Virus record (IMG/VR): IMGVR_UViG_3300036591_000033
Location: 1-29,229 of that record
Length of the DNA: 29,229 nt
From: a virus
Reading direction: 5' to 3' (one strand)
Shown here: piece by piece, positions 1 to 6,879 of the stretch
Layout of the letters: each line of letters starts with the position of its first letter
How positions within the stretch are numbered: the stretch's first letter is position 1
Translations under genes and position numbers: made by a program
The notes under the pieces: model-generated
What the model saw: the letters and a program-made list of their open reading frames with translations, nothing else
The model's database searches: none
What the model was told of the DNA's origin: nothing

Positions 1-2
1 CT

Positions 3-419
3 TTCGTTACGTTTGAGCTGAACATCCCGATCGGCGCAACGGTGGTGGTAACGCTCACCAACACGGGATCAACCGCGGCGGTCAGCACGATCGCAATGGG
101 GATTGCGGACGAATATGGGACCGTCGAAGTCGCATCCACACGGGGGCTGCGCAGCCGGTCGGTGAAGAAAACCGAGGGCACGCTGACATCCCTGTTGCGC
201 CGCACGCCTGCATCGCGGGTCGGCTATAAGGTGCATCTCGACGGATACACCGCCGCGCCGTTCTGGCGCCGGATTGACGATCTGGACGGGGTTGCGGCGG
301 TCTTTGCCGGACCTGATGACAATCCTGAATTTTTGGCATATGGTTTTGTAAGTTCGTGCCAGACGGTCAGTGAGGTTCGCGGAATGACCAAAGTTCAACT
401 CGAAGTGGAAACGCTATGA
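3..419 (+). CDS. Tail-associated protein, C-terminal part (5' truncated by window)
   Basis: The reading frame is open from the left edge, so the real start lies outside the window and the visible part is about 138 residues. I do not recognise a family. The visible part is rich in small and beta-branched residues (TVVVTLTNTG; GYKVHLDGYTAAPFW) and ends EVETL, which suits a beta-rich virion protein. It overlaps the tail fibre gene by 4 nt (ATGA), so the two are probably translated together. Position directly before a fibre gene suggests a distal tail or baseplate component; that role is inferred from context only. Confidence 0.6.
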   Translation, partial: FVTFELNIPIGATVVVTLTNTGSTAAVSTIAMGIADEYGTVEVASTRGLRSRSVKKTEGTLTSLLRRTPASRVGYKVHLDGYTAAPFWRRIDDLDGVAAVFAGPDDNPEFLAYGFVSSCQTVSEVRGMTKVQLEVETL

Positions 420-1198
420 CCGCACCGGTTATCAGGCAATTTGCGGGGACGATCCCCGACAAAGGGCAATCTCAGACCGCGTTTGACACCAACGTCGATG
501 CGTTTCTCGATTGGCAGGCGCTCCAATTCGCGCCGGATTTGGTAGCGTTTGGCACGTTTGCCAGTGACACGGCGGCTGCGCTGGTGGCCGCAAACCTGCC
601 CTCCTTGGCCGGGCGGGCCTTAGACGCGGTTCGGGTCAACGCGGCGGCGGACGGGGTTGAGTTTGCGAACGTGACGGCGGCGGGCTGGGCCTTACTGGAC
701 GATGCAGACGCGGCGGCGCAGCGTGTCACGCTTGGGCTGGTCATCGGGACAGACGTTTCAGCGATCGCCAGCCCGACGTTCACCGGCACGCCCACGGCCC
801 CCACGGCAGCGGCGGCGACAGACACGACGCAGATCGCCACGACTGCCTACACCCGGACGGCCATCGCTGACGTGCTGAACGCCGCCGGGTCCGCGCCGCT
901 ATATGCCTGCCGTGCATGGGTGAATTTCAACGGCGTTGGAACAGTCGCAATTCGGGCAAGCGGGAACGTGTCGAGCATTACGGATAACGGCGTCGGCGAT
1001 TATACGGTTAACTTTACAACGGCGATGCCCGACGCAAACTACGCTGCGCTGGTCACTTTTTCTTTTTTTGAAAGGGGCCATCAGTATGAAATAACATCGA
1101 GATTGGCCGGGTCAATCAGATTTAAGTTATGGAAAGACGTTGGCGGAAGTTACGATGTTGTTGATAGTAGCGATATCAATTTAGTAGTCTTGAGATAG
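416..1198 (+). CDS. Tail fibre / receptor-binding protein
   Basis: 260 residues. The middle carries the Ala/Thr/Pro-rich fibre repeat SPTFTGTPTAPTAAAATDTT (about residues 120-140), a hallmark of phage tail fibres, followed by a region with RAWVNFNGVGTVAIRASGN and a beta-rich tip. The N-terminal part (MTAPVIRQFAGTIPDKG, FDTNVDAFLDW) resembles tail-attachment segments of short fibres. The protein would bind the host surface. The last 120 nt or so are clearly richer in A and T than the rest, which suggests the tip was exchanged. The start is set by the ATGA overlap with the gene before it. Family-level call is firm; receptor unknown. Confidence 0.8.
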   Translation: MTAPVIRQFAGTIPDKGQSQTAFDTNVDAFLDWQALQFAPDLVAFGTFASDTAAALVAANLPSLAGRALDAVRVNAAADGVEFANVTAAGWALLDDADAAAQRVTLGLVIGTDVSAIASPTFTGTPTAPTAAAATDTTQIATTAYTRTAIADVLNAAGSAPLYACRAWVNFNGVGTVAIRASGNVSSITDNGVGDYTVNFTTAMPDANYAALVTFSFFERGHQYEITSRLAGSIRFKLWKDVGGSYDVVDSSDINLVVLR

Positions 1199-1235
1199 AA
1201 AGAATATCGCAATCTTCTGCTAAAAGGAAAAGTAA

Positions 1236-1451
1236 ATGAACCAACGCATCATCTACCAGAACGAAACCGGCGGCGTGGCGATCATCACCCCCTGCGATTG
1301 CGGCCTGACGATCCAAGAGATCGCGGCAAAAGACGTGCCGACCGGCAAGCCCTTCAAGATCGTGGACGTTTCCGAAATCCCGACCGACCGGCAATGGCGC
1401 AACGAATCGACCGTTGACGAAGCGGACCTGACAGACGGAGTGGTCGCATGA
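1236..1451 (+). CDS. Small conserved-looking protein after the fibre gene
   Basis: 71 residues, acidic, no membrane segment (MNQRIIYQNETGGVAIITPC...). The start follows a clear AAAGGA ribosome site about 7 nt upstream. It overlaps the next gene by 4 nt (ATGA), so the two are likely co-translated. I do not recognise it. Position between the fibre and the lysis genes would fit a fibre assembly helper, but this is only a contextual guess. Confidence 0.7.
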   Translation: MNQRIIYQNETGGVAIITPCDCGLTIQEIAAKDVPTGKPFKIVDVSEIPTDRQWRNESTVDEADLTDGVVA

Positions 1452-1726
1452 CCCTCATCAAGATCGGGCGCCCCGACCCCGCCAAAGCCCGCGCGGCTAT
1501 GCCAACCATATCCCCATTGCAGGGCATCCTCACGCTCGGCGAAACCGAGTGGGGCAAGATCCTGACCTACCGCGAAACGGCAACGTGGCAGGAGCGGATC
1601 GTGATCGACAACGCGGCCGACTGGTTCAGAACGAGTGAGAATATCGCGTTCTTCGGCCACCTGCTCGATTATACCGACGAGCAAATGGACGCCCTGTTCA
1701 TCGCTGCGGGAAAGGTGCGGGCATGA
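1448..1726 (+). CDS. Hypothetical tail-adjacent protein
   Basis: 92 residues, soluble, with an aromatic/acidic C-terminal half (WFRTSENIAFFGHLLDYTDEQMDALFIAAG). It begins at an ATGA overlap with the previous gene. No catalytic motif is visible. Together with its upstream partner it forms a two-gene pair directly behind the fibre; a role in fibre assembly is possible but not shown. Confidence 0.7.
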   Translation: MTLIKIGRPDPAKARAAMPTISPLQGILTLGETEWGKILTYRETATWQERIVIDNAADWFRTSENIAFFGHLLDYTDEQMDALFIAAGKVRA

Positions 1727-1819
1727 ACCACGCCGCCATCACCTGTCTGGGGTATGCGCGGGCCTGCGTGGCCGTGCTATCCGCATCCCTAGGCGCATCA
1801 TGGGTCGGGAGGGCAGGCA

Positions 1820-2014
1820 TTGACTGGCATTTTGCCGCCCAATCTCGACGTCAAGCAAACGCTGTTCAGCGTGTTCGATTCCATGCCGCCTTGGGCGTGG
1901 GGCGTCATGGGGCTTTTCATCATCGCGGAGTTGACGCTCGGCTATCTCATAATGCGGGCGATCACGCGCGCCGCACGACTATGCGCGCGGTGGTGGGATG
2001 AGCGACGACCTTGA
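1820..2014 (+). CDS. Small single-pass membrane protein (holin-like candidate)
   Basis: 64 residues from a TTG start preceded by GGGAGGG. It has one clear hydrophobic segment, WAWGVMGLFIIAELTLGYLI (about residues 27-46), then an Arg-rich tail (RAITRAARLCARWWDERRP), the positive-inside pattern of a phage membrane protein. It sits at the head of the lysis cassette, so holin or antiholin is plausible. A competing frame, 1723-2001, has ATGA overlaps at both ends but is His/Arg/Ala-rich and lacks a membrane segment, so I favour this one. The last 17 nt overlap the next gene. Confidence 0.6.
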   Translation: MTGILPPNLDVKQTLFSVFDSMPPWAWGVMGLFIIAELTLGYLIMRAITRAARLCARWWDERRP

Positions 2015-2186
2015 GCGGTGGCGTGGAAGCGCCGAAGAAAAGCTGAGGTCTCTTGAGGCGCGCATCGTAAAAAATGAAGCGTCACACGACGCAATAAATA
2101 AACGAGTTTGGGCCATTCTTTTTGTCATAATTGCCGCGCTGATCAATCTTCTTGCTGGCAAAATAACTTTCACGGGAGGCGACTAA
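1998..2186 (+). CDS. Coiled-coil plus membrane segment protein (XhlA/holin-like)
   Basis: 62 residues. The N-terminal half is a charged helix (DDLERWRGSAEEKLRSLEAR) likely to form a coiled coil, and the C-terminal half is one membrane helix (VWAILFVIIAALINLLAG). This order, soluble coil first and membrane anchor second, is that of XhlA-type phage lysis accessory proteins. It lies just before the endolysin gene. Its stop codon overlaps the next start (TAATG). Function is inferred from architecture and position. Confidence 0.7.
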   Translation: MSDDLERWRGSAEEKLRSLEARIVKNEASHDAINKRVWAILFVIIAALINLLAGKITFTGGD

Positions 2187-2302
2187 TGGCCCAATCATTT
2201 TTCATCGGCGTTGCGGCGGTCCTAATGCTCGCGGTGTTTGGAATTGACATTGCGAGCATGAATAGCGCCCCGCCAAGCGTCACAGTGCAGGGTGTGCCAT
2301 GA
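2186..2302 (+). CDS. Very small membrane peptide in lysis cassette
   Basis: 38 residues, starting at ATG 2186 after a GGGAGG ribosome site and overlapping the previous stop (TAATG). It consists almost entirely of one hydrophobic helix (FFIGVAAVLMLAVFGIDIA) plus a short Pro/Val-rich tail. It overlaps the endolysin start by 4 nt (ATGA). It could be a small holin or a signal-like membrane peptide; there is no homology call I can make. Confidence 0.55.
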   Translation: MAQSFFIGVAAVLMLAVFGIDIASMNSAPPSVTVQGVP

Positions 2303-3009
2303 TCCGCGAGACATTCTTTTCCGTTCTGCGCGCTCGCAGTTCATCGCTATTCGGGACTAGCCTGACGCAACGGCAGCGGGATGGCGTGGACGCCTTGCTG
2401 GACGCGGGCCATGCCTTGCCGCTGCATCACATGGCCAACGTGCTGGCGCAGGTCTACCACGAGACCGGTCGCGGAATGTATCCGATCAAGGAGACGGTTT
2501 TTCCTTGGCACAAAGACAAGCGCCCGACCGATGCTGATGTCATCCGCCGGTTGGACCGGGCCTTTGCCGCTGGCAAACTGCCGTGGGTTAAGTCGCCATA
2601 CTGGCGCGGCGGTGCGTTCGGGCGCGGCCAGATTCAGATCACCTATGCGGGCAATTACGCAAAGTTCGGCATCACCAATTTTGACGACGCGCTGAAGCTG
2701 GACGTGTCGGCTAGGATCGCGGTCGAGGGCATGGCCGGTGGAATGTTCACCGGCAAGAAGCTGTCGGACTACGATTTCCCGATCGATCTCTGCAACCCGC
2801 CCCGAAGCCATCCGCGCCGGATCGTCAACGGCTCGGATGGCTCGGATGGCAGAGTGCGGGAGCATCATCTGGCGTTCGCCGCGGCCCTTGAGGTGGCGGG
2901 CTGGCAGCCGAGCGCCCTTGAGGCGGCGCCCAGCGCCGCGCCAACCTCAGGCCTGTGGGTGCGCATCTTGGGACTGCTCGTGTCCCTCATCAAAGGCAAC
3001 CGACCATGA
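2299..3009 (+). CDS. Endolysin (GH19/lysozyme-fold muramidase-like)
   Basis: 236 residues. The catalytic region shows the lysozyme/chitinase-like pattern: a helix with VLAQVYHETGRGMYPIKE (candidate acids Glu55 and Glu65), then YWRGGAFGRGQIQITYAGNY (about residues 104-123), the GRG.IQ.T..NY signature of GH19-like endolysins. It would cut peptidoglycan to release progeny. The C-terminus ends with a hydrophobic/basic stretch (LWVRILGLLVSLIKGNRP) that could anchor or sense the membrane, unusual for a simple cytosolic lysin. It overlaps both neighbours by 4 nt within the lysis operon. Confidence 0.85.
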   Translation: MIRETFFSVLRARSSSLFGTSLTQRQRDGVDALLDAGHALPLHHMANVLAQVYHETGRGMYPIKETVFPWHKDKRPTDADVIRRLDRAFAAGKLPWVKSPYWRGGAFGRGQIQITYAGNYAKFGITNFDDALKLDVSARIAVEGMAGGMFTGKKLSDYDFPIDLCNPPRSHPRRIVNGSDGSDGRVREHHLAFAAALEVAGWQPSALEAAPSAAPTSGLWVRILGLLVSLIKGNRP

Positions 3010-3188
3010 AAAATATCGCACCCTTCGCACGGATCATTCTGCGCTACGGAATCGGGTATCTTGCCGGGTCTGAGGCTGGCGAGGCGCTGGCGCTCAACCC
3101 TGACGCTGTGATGTTGCTGTCGCTCGCATTGGGCGCAGCGGTCGAGAGCGTCTATGCGCTGGCCAAGCGTCGCGGGTGGGCGACATGA
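3006..3188 (+). CDS. Small membrane protein of lysis cassette
   Basis: 60 residues from ATG 3006, overlapping the endolysin stop (ATGA). Two moderately hydrophobic stretches (FARIILRYGIGYLAG and AVMLLSLALGAAVESVYALA) are followed by a basic end (KRRGWAT). A two-helix protein between endolysin and spanin genes suits a holin-type role, though three holin-like candidates exist here and sequence alone cannot rank them. It overlaps the Rz-like gene by 4 nt. Confidence 0.65.
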   Translation: MKNIAPFARIILRYGIGYLAGSEAGEALALNPDAVMLLSLALGAAVESVYALAKRRGWAT

Positions 3189-3439
3189 TAGCCCTGCTCC
3201 TGTCCAGCCGTCCAGCGCGCTGGATACTGGCGGCCCTCGCCTTTCTGGGCATCCTCGCCGTCGCGCGGCGCGATGCGGCCCGTGACGCCATCACACAGGC
3301 GGAGAACGATGAAGCGCGCCGATACATCGACAAGCGGAAGGAAATCGACAATGCGGATCTTGGGATTGGCGGCACTGATGCTGGCCGGATTGAGCGGCTG
3401 CGCGCCATTGCAGACCGGAACCGCGGCGGCGGTGATTGA
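3185..3439 (+). CDS. Rz-like inner-membrane spanin
   Basis: 84 residues from ATG 3185 (ATGA overlap). An N-terminal membrane helix (WILAALAFLGILAVA, about residues 13-27) is followed by a charged, helical periplasmic-type domain (AARDAITQAENDEARRYIDK). This is the i-spanin layout. The lipoprotein gene at 3351 begins inside it in another frame, the classic Rz/Rz1 nesting. Spanins fuse inner and outer membranes in the final step of lysis of Gram-negative hosts, so the host has an outer membrane. Confidence 0.75.
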   Translation: MIALLLSSRPARWILAALAFLGILAVARRDAARDAITQAENDEARRYIDKRKEIDNADLGIGGTDAGRIERLRAIADRNRGGGD

Positions 3440-3548
3440 CGCCACCATGCCGTTTGTCGGGCCATGCGCCGGTGCGTTGGCAGGCGAGGACATGCCGACT
3501 GCCCGCGAACAATGCCTGCCGATACTGGTTATCCTGGATAGCGATTGA
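3351..3548 (+). CDS. Rz1-like outer-membrane lipoprotein spanin (nested)
   Basis: 65 residues from ATG 3351, in a different frame within and beyond the Rz-like gene. The N-terminus is a textbook lipoprotein signal, MRILGLAALMLAGLSGC, with lipobox LSGC and lipidated Cys at about residue 17. The mature part is short. Starting inside the Rz-like gene and running past its end is the partly nested o-spanin arrangement. It is the last gene before the terminator at 3608. Confidence 0.75.
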   Translation: MRILGLAALMLAGLSGCAPLQTGTAAAVIDATMPFVGPCAGALAGEDMPTAREQCLPILVILDSD

Positions 3549-3607
3549 CAATGGCCCGCTCGCTGTGCATCTTATGCGGGCGGTTATCTCCCGTCCTGTT
3601 CGACTAA

Positions 3608-3642
3608 CCCCCGGCGCATTCCCAGTGCGCCGGGGGTTTTTT
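3608..3642 (+). terminator. Rho-independent terminator after lysis cassette
   Basis: Perfect 11-bp stem CCCCCGGCGCA / TGCGCCGGGGG with a 7-nt loop, followed directly by six T residues on the + strand. It ends the rightward tail/lysis transcript and also separates it from the converging leftward early genes. The T-run is present only in the rightward direction. Confidence 0.92.
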
Positions 3643-3729
3643 CATTGAAAAGCGCGGGCCATGTCATCCGCGAGCAAAATTGCCAGAACCATGGCCACGA
3701 TAAAGAACTGATGCGGTGGCGGTCCATCA

Positions 3730-4134
3730 TCACGTCCCCTTTGCCAACGGTTCAAGGCCGCGCTCGCGCCTCATGGCGTTGACCGTGCCCTTAACTCGCC
3801 ACCGCTTCGCCCCGTGGTTGGTGGCTTCGTTCGCAATTTCGTGCAGTTGCTCGTAGCCCATGAACCACACTTGAGGGTGAGACAGTATCGCACCCATTGC
3901 GAGTTGGTGAATCTCTGTTCCTCCGGGGGTGTTGTCAGCGCCCATCAGCCTGCGTTCAGTCCTGATCTTTTCCATGGTGCCCAAGACGCGCCCGCGCAGC
4001 GCCTCACCATTGGTCGCGGCGTCAGCGATGGCAAACAACTCCGCGTGCTTTAATTGCCAAACTTGAGGGTGCGCGAGAATCGCGGCCATGGCTCGGACCT
4101 GAATTTCGGTCGGGCCGGGTGTGTTGCGGTTCAT
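3730..4134 (-). CDS. Hypothetical protein made of two tandem repeats
   Basis: 134 residues from ATG 4134, which follows a strong GGAGGT site and overlaps the upstream stop (ATGA); a longer upstream frame is a shadow. The protein is an internal duplication: NTPGPTEIQVRAMAAILAHP (first half) matches NTPGGTEIHQLAMGAILSHP (second half), and each continues with QVW......L..IA..AT. and ends in an Arg-rich ...RERGL/RTERRL segment. Each unit is about 63 residues. No family is recognised; the helical, basic repeats could bind nucleic acid. It is the last gene of the leftward block. Confidence 0.75.
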   Translation of the reverse strand: MNRNTPGPTEIQVRAMAAILAHPQVWQLKHAELFAIADAATNGEALRGRVLGTMEKIRTERRLMGADNTPGGTEIHQLAMGAILSHPQVWFMGYEQLHEIANEATNHGAKRWRVKGTVNAMRRERGLEPLAKGT

Positions 4135-4559
4135 TTCCACCTCCGCGGCTCGGGCCGATCGTCGTAGAGGCTGAACGTCGCCGTATCGAAATGGTGGCAG
4201 GCGAACCACCTCGTCAGGGCGCCAGGCGCATCAAAGTCGATGCAGTCCAGCAACCAGCACGGCTCAGGATACAAGCCGGTGGCGCCCCACCACGCGCGCA
4301 GCGGGCGAAGCTGATGCGGTTTGTGGATGTAATTGCATCTGAACGCCGCCCAGCGCGCATTTTTCAGGGCGGTGAGGATCGGCACGGCACCTGACGCATC
4401 GGGCCAGCGCGCGCGGTAGAGCGCATCGATATGGAAAAAATCACCCGGAGCGCAGTCGATCAGCCATTCGCGGATGACCGCTTCCGCCCAAACGTCGTCA
4501 TCTTTGAGCGCGCGCGCCACCTCTGCCGATGAGATAGCGATATTGGTCAAACGTGCCAT
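4131..4559 (-). CDS. Hypothetical early protein
   Basis: 142 residues, Trp- and Cys-containing, apparently soluble. It begins after an AAAGGAG-type site and overlaps the next gene by ATGA. The first half contains AEAVIREWLIDCAPGDFFHI and a YRARWPDASGAVPILTALKN segment that could be a small DNA-binding fold. I do not recognise the family. Confidence 0.7.
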   Translation of the reverse strand: MARLTNIAISSAEVARALKDDDVWAEAVIREWLIDCAPGDFFHIDALYRARWPDASGAVPILTALKNARWAAFRCNYIHKPHQLRPLRAWWGATGLYPEPCWLLDCIDFDAPGALTRWFACHHFDTATFSLYDDRPEPRRWK

Positions 4560-4582
4560 TGTGTGTCTCCTTTGGTGAGGGG

Positions 4583-4789
4583 TCAGGCAAGAACGAAGCG
4601 GTCCGAGATGGCGGCGTCGAATGCCTTGAATGCTTCGGCGCGTGTCGCAATGCCCTCAATCGCCGGGATGGCGTCGTCGTTGAAAATCACAAACCACTCG
4701 CCGGTCATGATGGTCTGGTCAATGATGCCGCCAAGGATGGGGTCGGCGTTGGTTGCGATTCCGTCTTTGATTTCGTTCCAGATGGTCAT
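4583..4789 (-). CDS. Small hypothetical protein behind the duplicated leader
   Basis: 68 residues, acidic, soluble (MTIWNEIKDGIATNADPI...). It starts 8 nt after the AAGGAG site of the 60-bp promoter/leader copy at 4797-4856, so it is probably expressed from that promoter as well as by readthrough. Family unknown. Confidence 0.7.
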   Translation of the reverse strand: MTIWNEIKDGIATNADPILGGIIDQTIMTGEWFVIFNDDAIPAIEGIATRAEAFKAFDAAISDRFVLA

Positions 4790-4796
4790 GTCGGTG

Positions 4797-4856
4797 GCTC
4801 CTTGCCGGTGTGTCTCTATGGCCTATTATTGCCAGCTATTCCCTGCCCGGTCAACA
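4797..4856 (-). repeat. Duplicated promoter-leader element, copy 1
   Basis: 60 nt that match 7330-7389 at 59 of 60 positions (single A/T difference). Read on the minus strand it holds a -35, a 17-nt spacer, a -10, then a leader ending in CACACCGGCAAGGAGC, whose AAGGAG serves as ribosome site for the next gene. This copy also encodes the last residues of the VRR-NUC gene. Confidence 0.9.
4826..4854 (-). promoter_or_regulatory. Leftward promoter in copy 1 of the duplicated element
   Basis: Minus strand TTGACC (4854-4849), 17-nt spacer, CAATAA (4831-4826) preceded by TGG. The same TGGCAATAAT -10 context recurs at 7359 and 16308. It lies inside the 3' end of the VRR-NUC gene. Confidence 0.6.
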
Positions 4857-5350
4857 GCTAATTTTGCAAAATCGTCAGCCGTGCAGCAAAATCCGCCGAT
4901 GCCGCCAAACGCCCGAACGGACTGGATGAATGCCGCCTGAGCCTGACCGCGCTTGTCGCCTGGCGTTAGGTGCCAGCCGGGTTTCTTGGTTTCTATCGCC
5001 AGAAACACGCCGAGCGTCCGGCCCACATGCGATGGCTGCACCACGACCGGCAACAGCCCGATCAGGTCCGAGGATTTCCAGCGGGCGTTCAGCGCGGGCG
5101 ATTCATTGCCCAGGCCGAACCGGACCAGCCGGCCAGTCTGATCGGTGCAGCCGCCCTGATTATTGCGGAACAGCGGCACGCCAGCCCGGCCCGCGGCCAA
5201 ACGGATCTGTGCCGCCCCCGCAGCCTCACTGTGGCGGGCCGTGGGGGGGATGGCGGGCATGGCCGGGTTCAGGGCCGCCGACAGTTCGGCAAGTGCCTGA
5301 GCGGGGATGTGACGGCCCCAACGGGCCTGCCAATCTGCGAGGGTCACCAC
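4826..5350 (-). CDS. VRR-NUC domain nuclease
   Basis: 174 residues, starting at tandem GTG codons (5350 or 5347; the second gives a GTGA overlap with the clamp gene). The C-terminal half has the VRR-NUC restriction-like fold: PLFRNNQGG, then SSDLIGLLP (acidic residue), FLAIETKKPGW (the E-x-K pair), and GQAQAAFIQSVRAFGG (conserved Gln). Such proteins are phage-type structure-specific or recombination nucleases, often near replication genes, as here. The start region is unusual for its long N-terminal extension (about 50 residues) rich in Ala and Pro. Confidence 0.82.
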   Translation of the reverse strand: MVTLADWQARWGRHIPAQALAELSAALNPAMPAIPPTARHSEAAGAAQIRLAAGRAGVPLFRNNQGGCTDQTGRLVRFGLGNESPALNARWKSSDLIGLLPVVVQPSHVGRTLGVFLAIETKKPGWHLTPGDKRGQAQAAFIQSVRAFGGIGGFCCTADDFAKLAVDRAGNSWQ

Positions 5351-6009
5351 CGCACCGGCATGAGCGTCCCGCGCAGGCGGTCAGACGCTTTGAAATCCAC
5401 ACGGATCGGATCGCCCGGAGCCTTGCCGCCGGTCAAGCGGATCGGAAGGCCCTTTCCGATCACGTCGCCAGCCTTGACCATCTTGGCCAGCACAATGGGG
5501 TTGTAACACAGACTGGCGGCGCCGCCATCGCCCTTGGCAACCACGCGCCGCCAGTCCGGGAATGTGCCGTTGATCACCTCAAATTCCAGCACGCCAACAC
5601 GGATCATTTCGCCGCTGCCCGTCCCGTCGTTATCCACGAATTGCAGGATGCCGGTCTTGGTGTCGCCGTAAACCCAAAGGTCTCCATCGGGGGTCTTGGC
5701 CTTGAACGCCTTGTCCGCTGCGTCACAGGACAGGATGAACGCAGCCCGCTCAGGCGCACCTCTGGCGCCGGGCATCTGCGGATCGTCCATACCTTGCGTA
5801 AAACACTTCGCGCCGACGTGGTGGCCGCCGGGTAGCCTGATCGTGAGCATCTGGTGGCCGTCCAGCCCGACTAGCGTCTCGGCCTCGACCAGAACGCCGC
5901 GCAAATAGTAGCGGCTCTCTTCAGCGCTGATGCACTGAAACGCCGCGCGCAGGTCATCGGCCGGAAGGAAGAAAGTGGTTGGCGTCGGGGTGGGTGTGAT
6001 GGTTTTCAT
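5344..6009 (-). CDS. DNA polymerase sliding clamp-like protein (DnaN-like)
   Basis: 221 residues. After a Thr/Pro leader it has RYYLRGVLVEAETLVGLDGHQMLTI-type strands (the clamp motif YYL.GV.....LVA.DGH), later LEFEVINGTFPDWRRVV (the FPDW/FP.y..v motif preceding the third clamp domain) and a C-terminal strand ending LMPVRW. It is much shorter than bacterial DnaN (about 370), which fits a reduced phage clamp that may form a higher multimer. It sits in the same operon as a polymerase, so a processivity role is likely. Confidence 0.65.
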   Translation of the reverse strand: MKTITPTPTPTTFFLPADDLRAAFQCISAEESRYYLRGVLVEAETLVGLDGHQMLTIRLPGGHHVGAKCFTQGMDDPQMPGARGAPERAAFILSCDAADKAFKAKTPDGDLWVYGDTKTGILQFVDNDGTGSGEMIRVGVLEFEVINGTFPDWRRVVAKGDGGAASLCYNPIVLAKMVKAGDVIGKGLPIRLTGGKAPGDPIRVDFKASDRLRGTLMPVRW

Positions 6010-6024
6010 GTGGGTTGTTCCTAG

Positions 6025-6198
6025 TTAGCGGGTCGGTCGAAACAGTTTGCCCATGACGCGGCCCGTGAGTTTACCGGCAATGCGCCGTCCGATCCGCTTG
6101 GGGATGGCCTTGCCGGGGTTTTTATGCGTCAGGGCCTGCACATCACCGAGGATCTTGGCGAGGGCGTAAAGTTTGCCCCGGAACTTGCTGATCGTCAT
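6025..6198 (-). CDS. Small very basic protein
   Basis: 57 residues, not long enough for many gene callers. It reads MTISKFRGKLYALAKILGDV and ends in an Arg/Lys/Gly-rich tail (PKRIGRRIAGKLTGRVMGKL). The ATG overlaps the previous stop (ATGA at 6198-6195). Many siphoviruses carry a gene of this type near replication genes; its function is unknown to me. Nucleic-acid or membrane-surface binding is plausible from the charge. Confidence 0.7.
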   Translation of the reverse strand: MTISKFRGKLYALAKILGDVQALTHKNPGKAIPKRIGRRIAGKLTGRVMGKLFRPTR

Positions 6199-6392
6199 GG
6201 CTGCACCTTTTCATAAAGCCCGCTTTGGGCGTTCCAGATTTCCAGTCGGTCAACCGTGGCCGCGCCGTATGTCAGCGATCGGTCCGCTTGAACAAGCGCG
6301 TCCCGCGTGCTGGTCGCACCGATCATAATGCTGCCGTAGCGGTAGGATGTCAGTCCAGGCGCGGCGCAGGGGCGTTCGGTGTGGTGGGTCAT
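6195..6392 (-). CDS. Small hypothetical protein
   Basis: 65 residues, overlapping both neighbours by 4 nt in the leftward chain. It contains RYGSIMIGATSTRDALVQAD, which could be a short alpha/beta fold. It resembles small phage proteins of unknown role that describe no known motif. Confidence 0.65.
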   Translation of the reverse strand: MTHHTERPCAAPGLTSYRYGSIMIGATSTRDALVQADRSLTYGAATVDRLEIWNAQSGLYEKVQP

Positions 6393-6559
6393 CGGGCGTA
6401 GTCCTCAAGGGTTGTGACCAAGCCGTCAAAATCCTCGTTCGGCCCAAGCGCGCCAGCGGCGGCCGATACAATCTGCATATCGACGTCGTATTCGTCGGCA
6501 AGACTTTCGAGGTATTCGTTGCGGTCAGCGTATCCGCGGCTAATGTAAATGTTGGGCAT
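6389..6559 (-). CDS. Small hypothetical acidic protein
   Basis: 56 residues (MPNIYISRGYADRNEYLESL..., ending TTLEDYAR). It starts at ATG 6559 behind a short leader copy with AAGGAG (6565-6581) and ends with an ATGA overlap. No known motif. Confidence 0.7.
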   Translation of the reverse strand: MPNIYISRGYADRNEYLESLADEYDVDMQIVSAAAGALGPNEDFDGLVTTLEDYAR

Positions 6560-6564
6560 CGTGT

Positions 6565-6581
6565 GGCTCCTTGCCGGTGTG
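6565..6581 (-). repeat. Leader repeat copy (short)
   Basis: 17 nt identical to the ribosome-site part of the 60-nt duplicated element (minus strand CACACCGGCAAGGAGCC). It precedes the gene starting at 6559. Confidence 0.8.
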
Positions 6582-6594
6582 GATGATGGTCAAA

Positions 6595-6819
6595 TCAGCA
6601 GATCAGATCTATTGCGTTGTTTGCACTAATGTCCATTCGGGTACCCTTTGCCGTAGTGACTGTGATGATTTCACCAGATATAACCTCAATCAGTGCAGTC
6701 ATGGAGTTGTTTGATCTGATGTAATCACCCGCACGAAGGCCAGACTTCACAATTCCGTTTGATGTCACGTTAGTTGCTATAAATGATGTTGCTTTTGATG
6801 CTTGTTCCATGCGGGTCAT
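6595..6819 (-). CDS. Small hypothetical protein, AT-richer
   Basis: 74 residues with a beta-rich, SH3-like look (GLRAGDYIRSNNSMTALIEV, GEIITVTTAKG), typical of small barrel proteins. Base composition is lower in GC than its neighbours, hinting at recent acquisition. It starts behind the leader copy at 6825-6843. Function unknown. Confidence 0.7.
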   Translation of the reverse strand: MTRMEQASKATSFIATNVTSNGIVKSGLRAGDYIRSNNSMTALIEVISGEIITVTTAKGTRMDISANNAIDLIC

Positions 6820-6824
6820 GGGGT

Positions 6825-6843
6825 GGCTCCTTGCCGGTGTGTC
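6825..6843 (-). repeat. Leader repeat copy (short)
   Basis: 19 nt identical to the ribosome-site end of the 60-nt element (GACACACCGGCAAGGAGCC on the minus strand), preceding the gene that starts at 6819. Confidence 0.8.
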
Positions 6844-6879
6844 GGGTGGACCATTGCGGTCCGCCCTATTTTTTGCGCT

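Noticed and set aside
1723-2001. Frame with ATGA overlaps at both ends (92 residues)
   Set aside because: His/Arg/Ala-rich beyond residue 35 and without recognisable structure; the 1820-2014 frame gives a plausible membrane protein. Its first 35 residues could still be a small peptide.
3649-3729. Possible tiny leftward membrane peptide (FFIVAMVLAILLA)
   Set aside because: The hydrophobic run is real but lacks a clear ATG and ribosome site in its frame.
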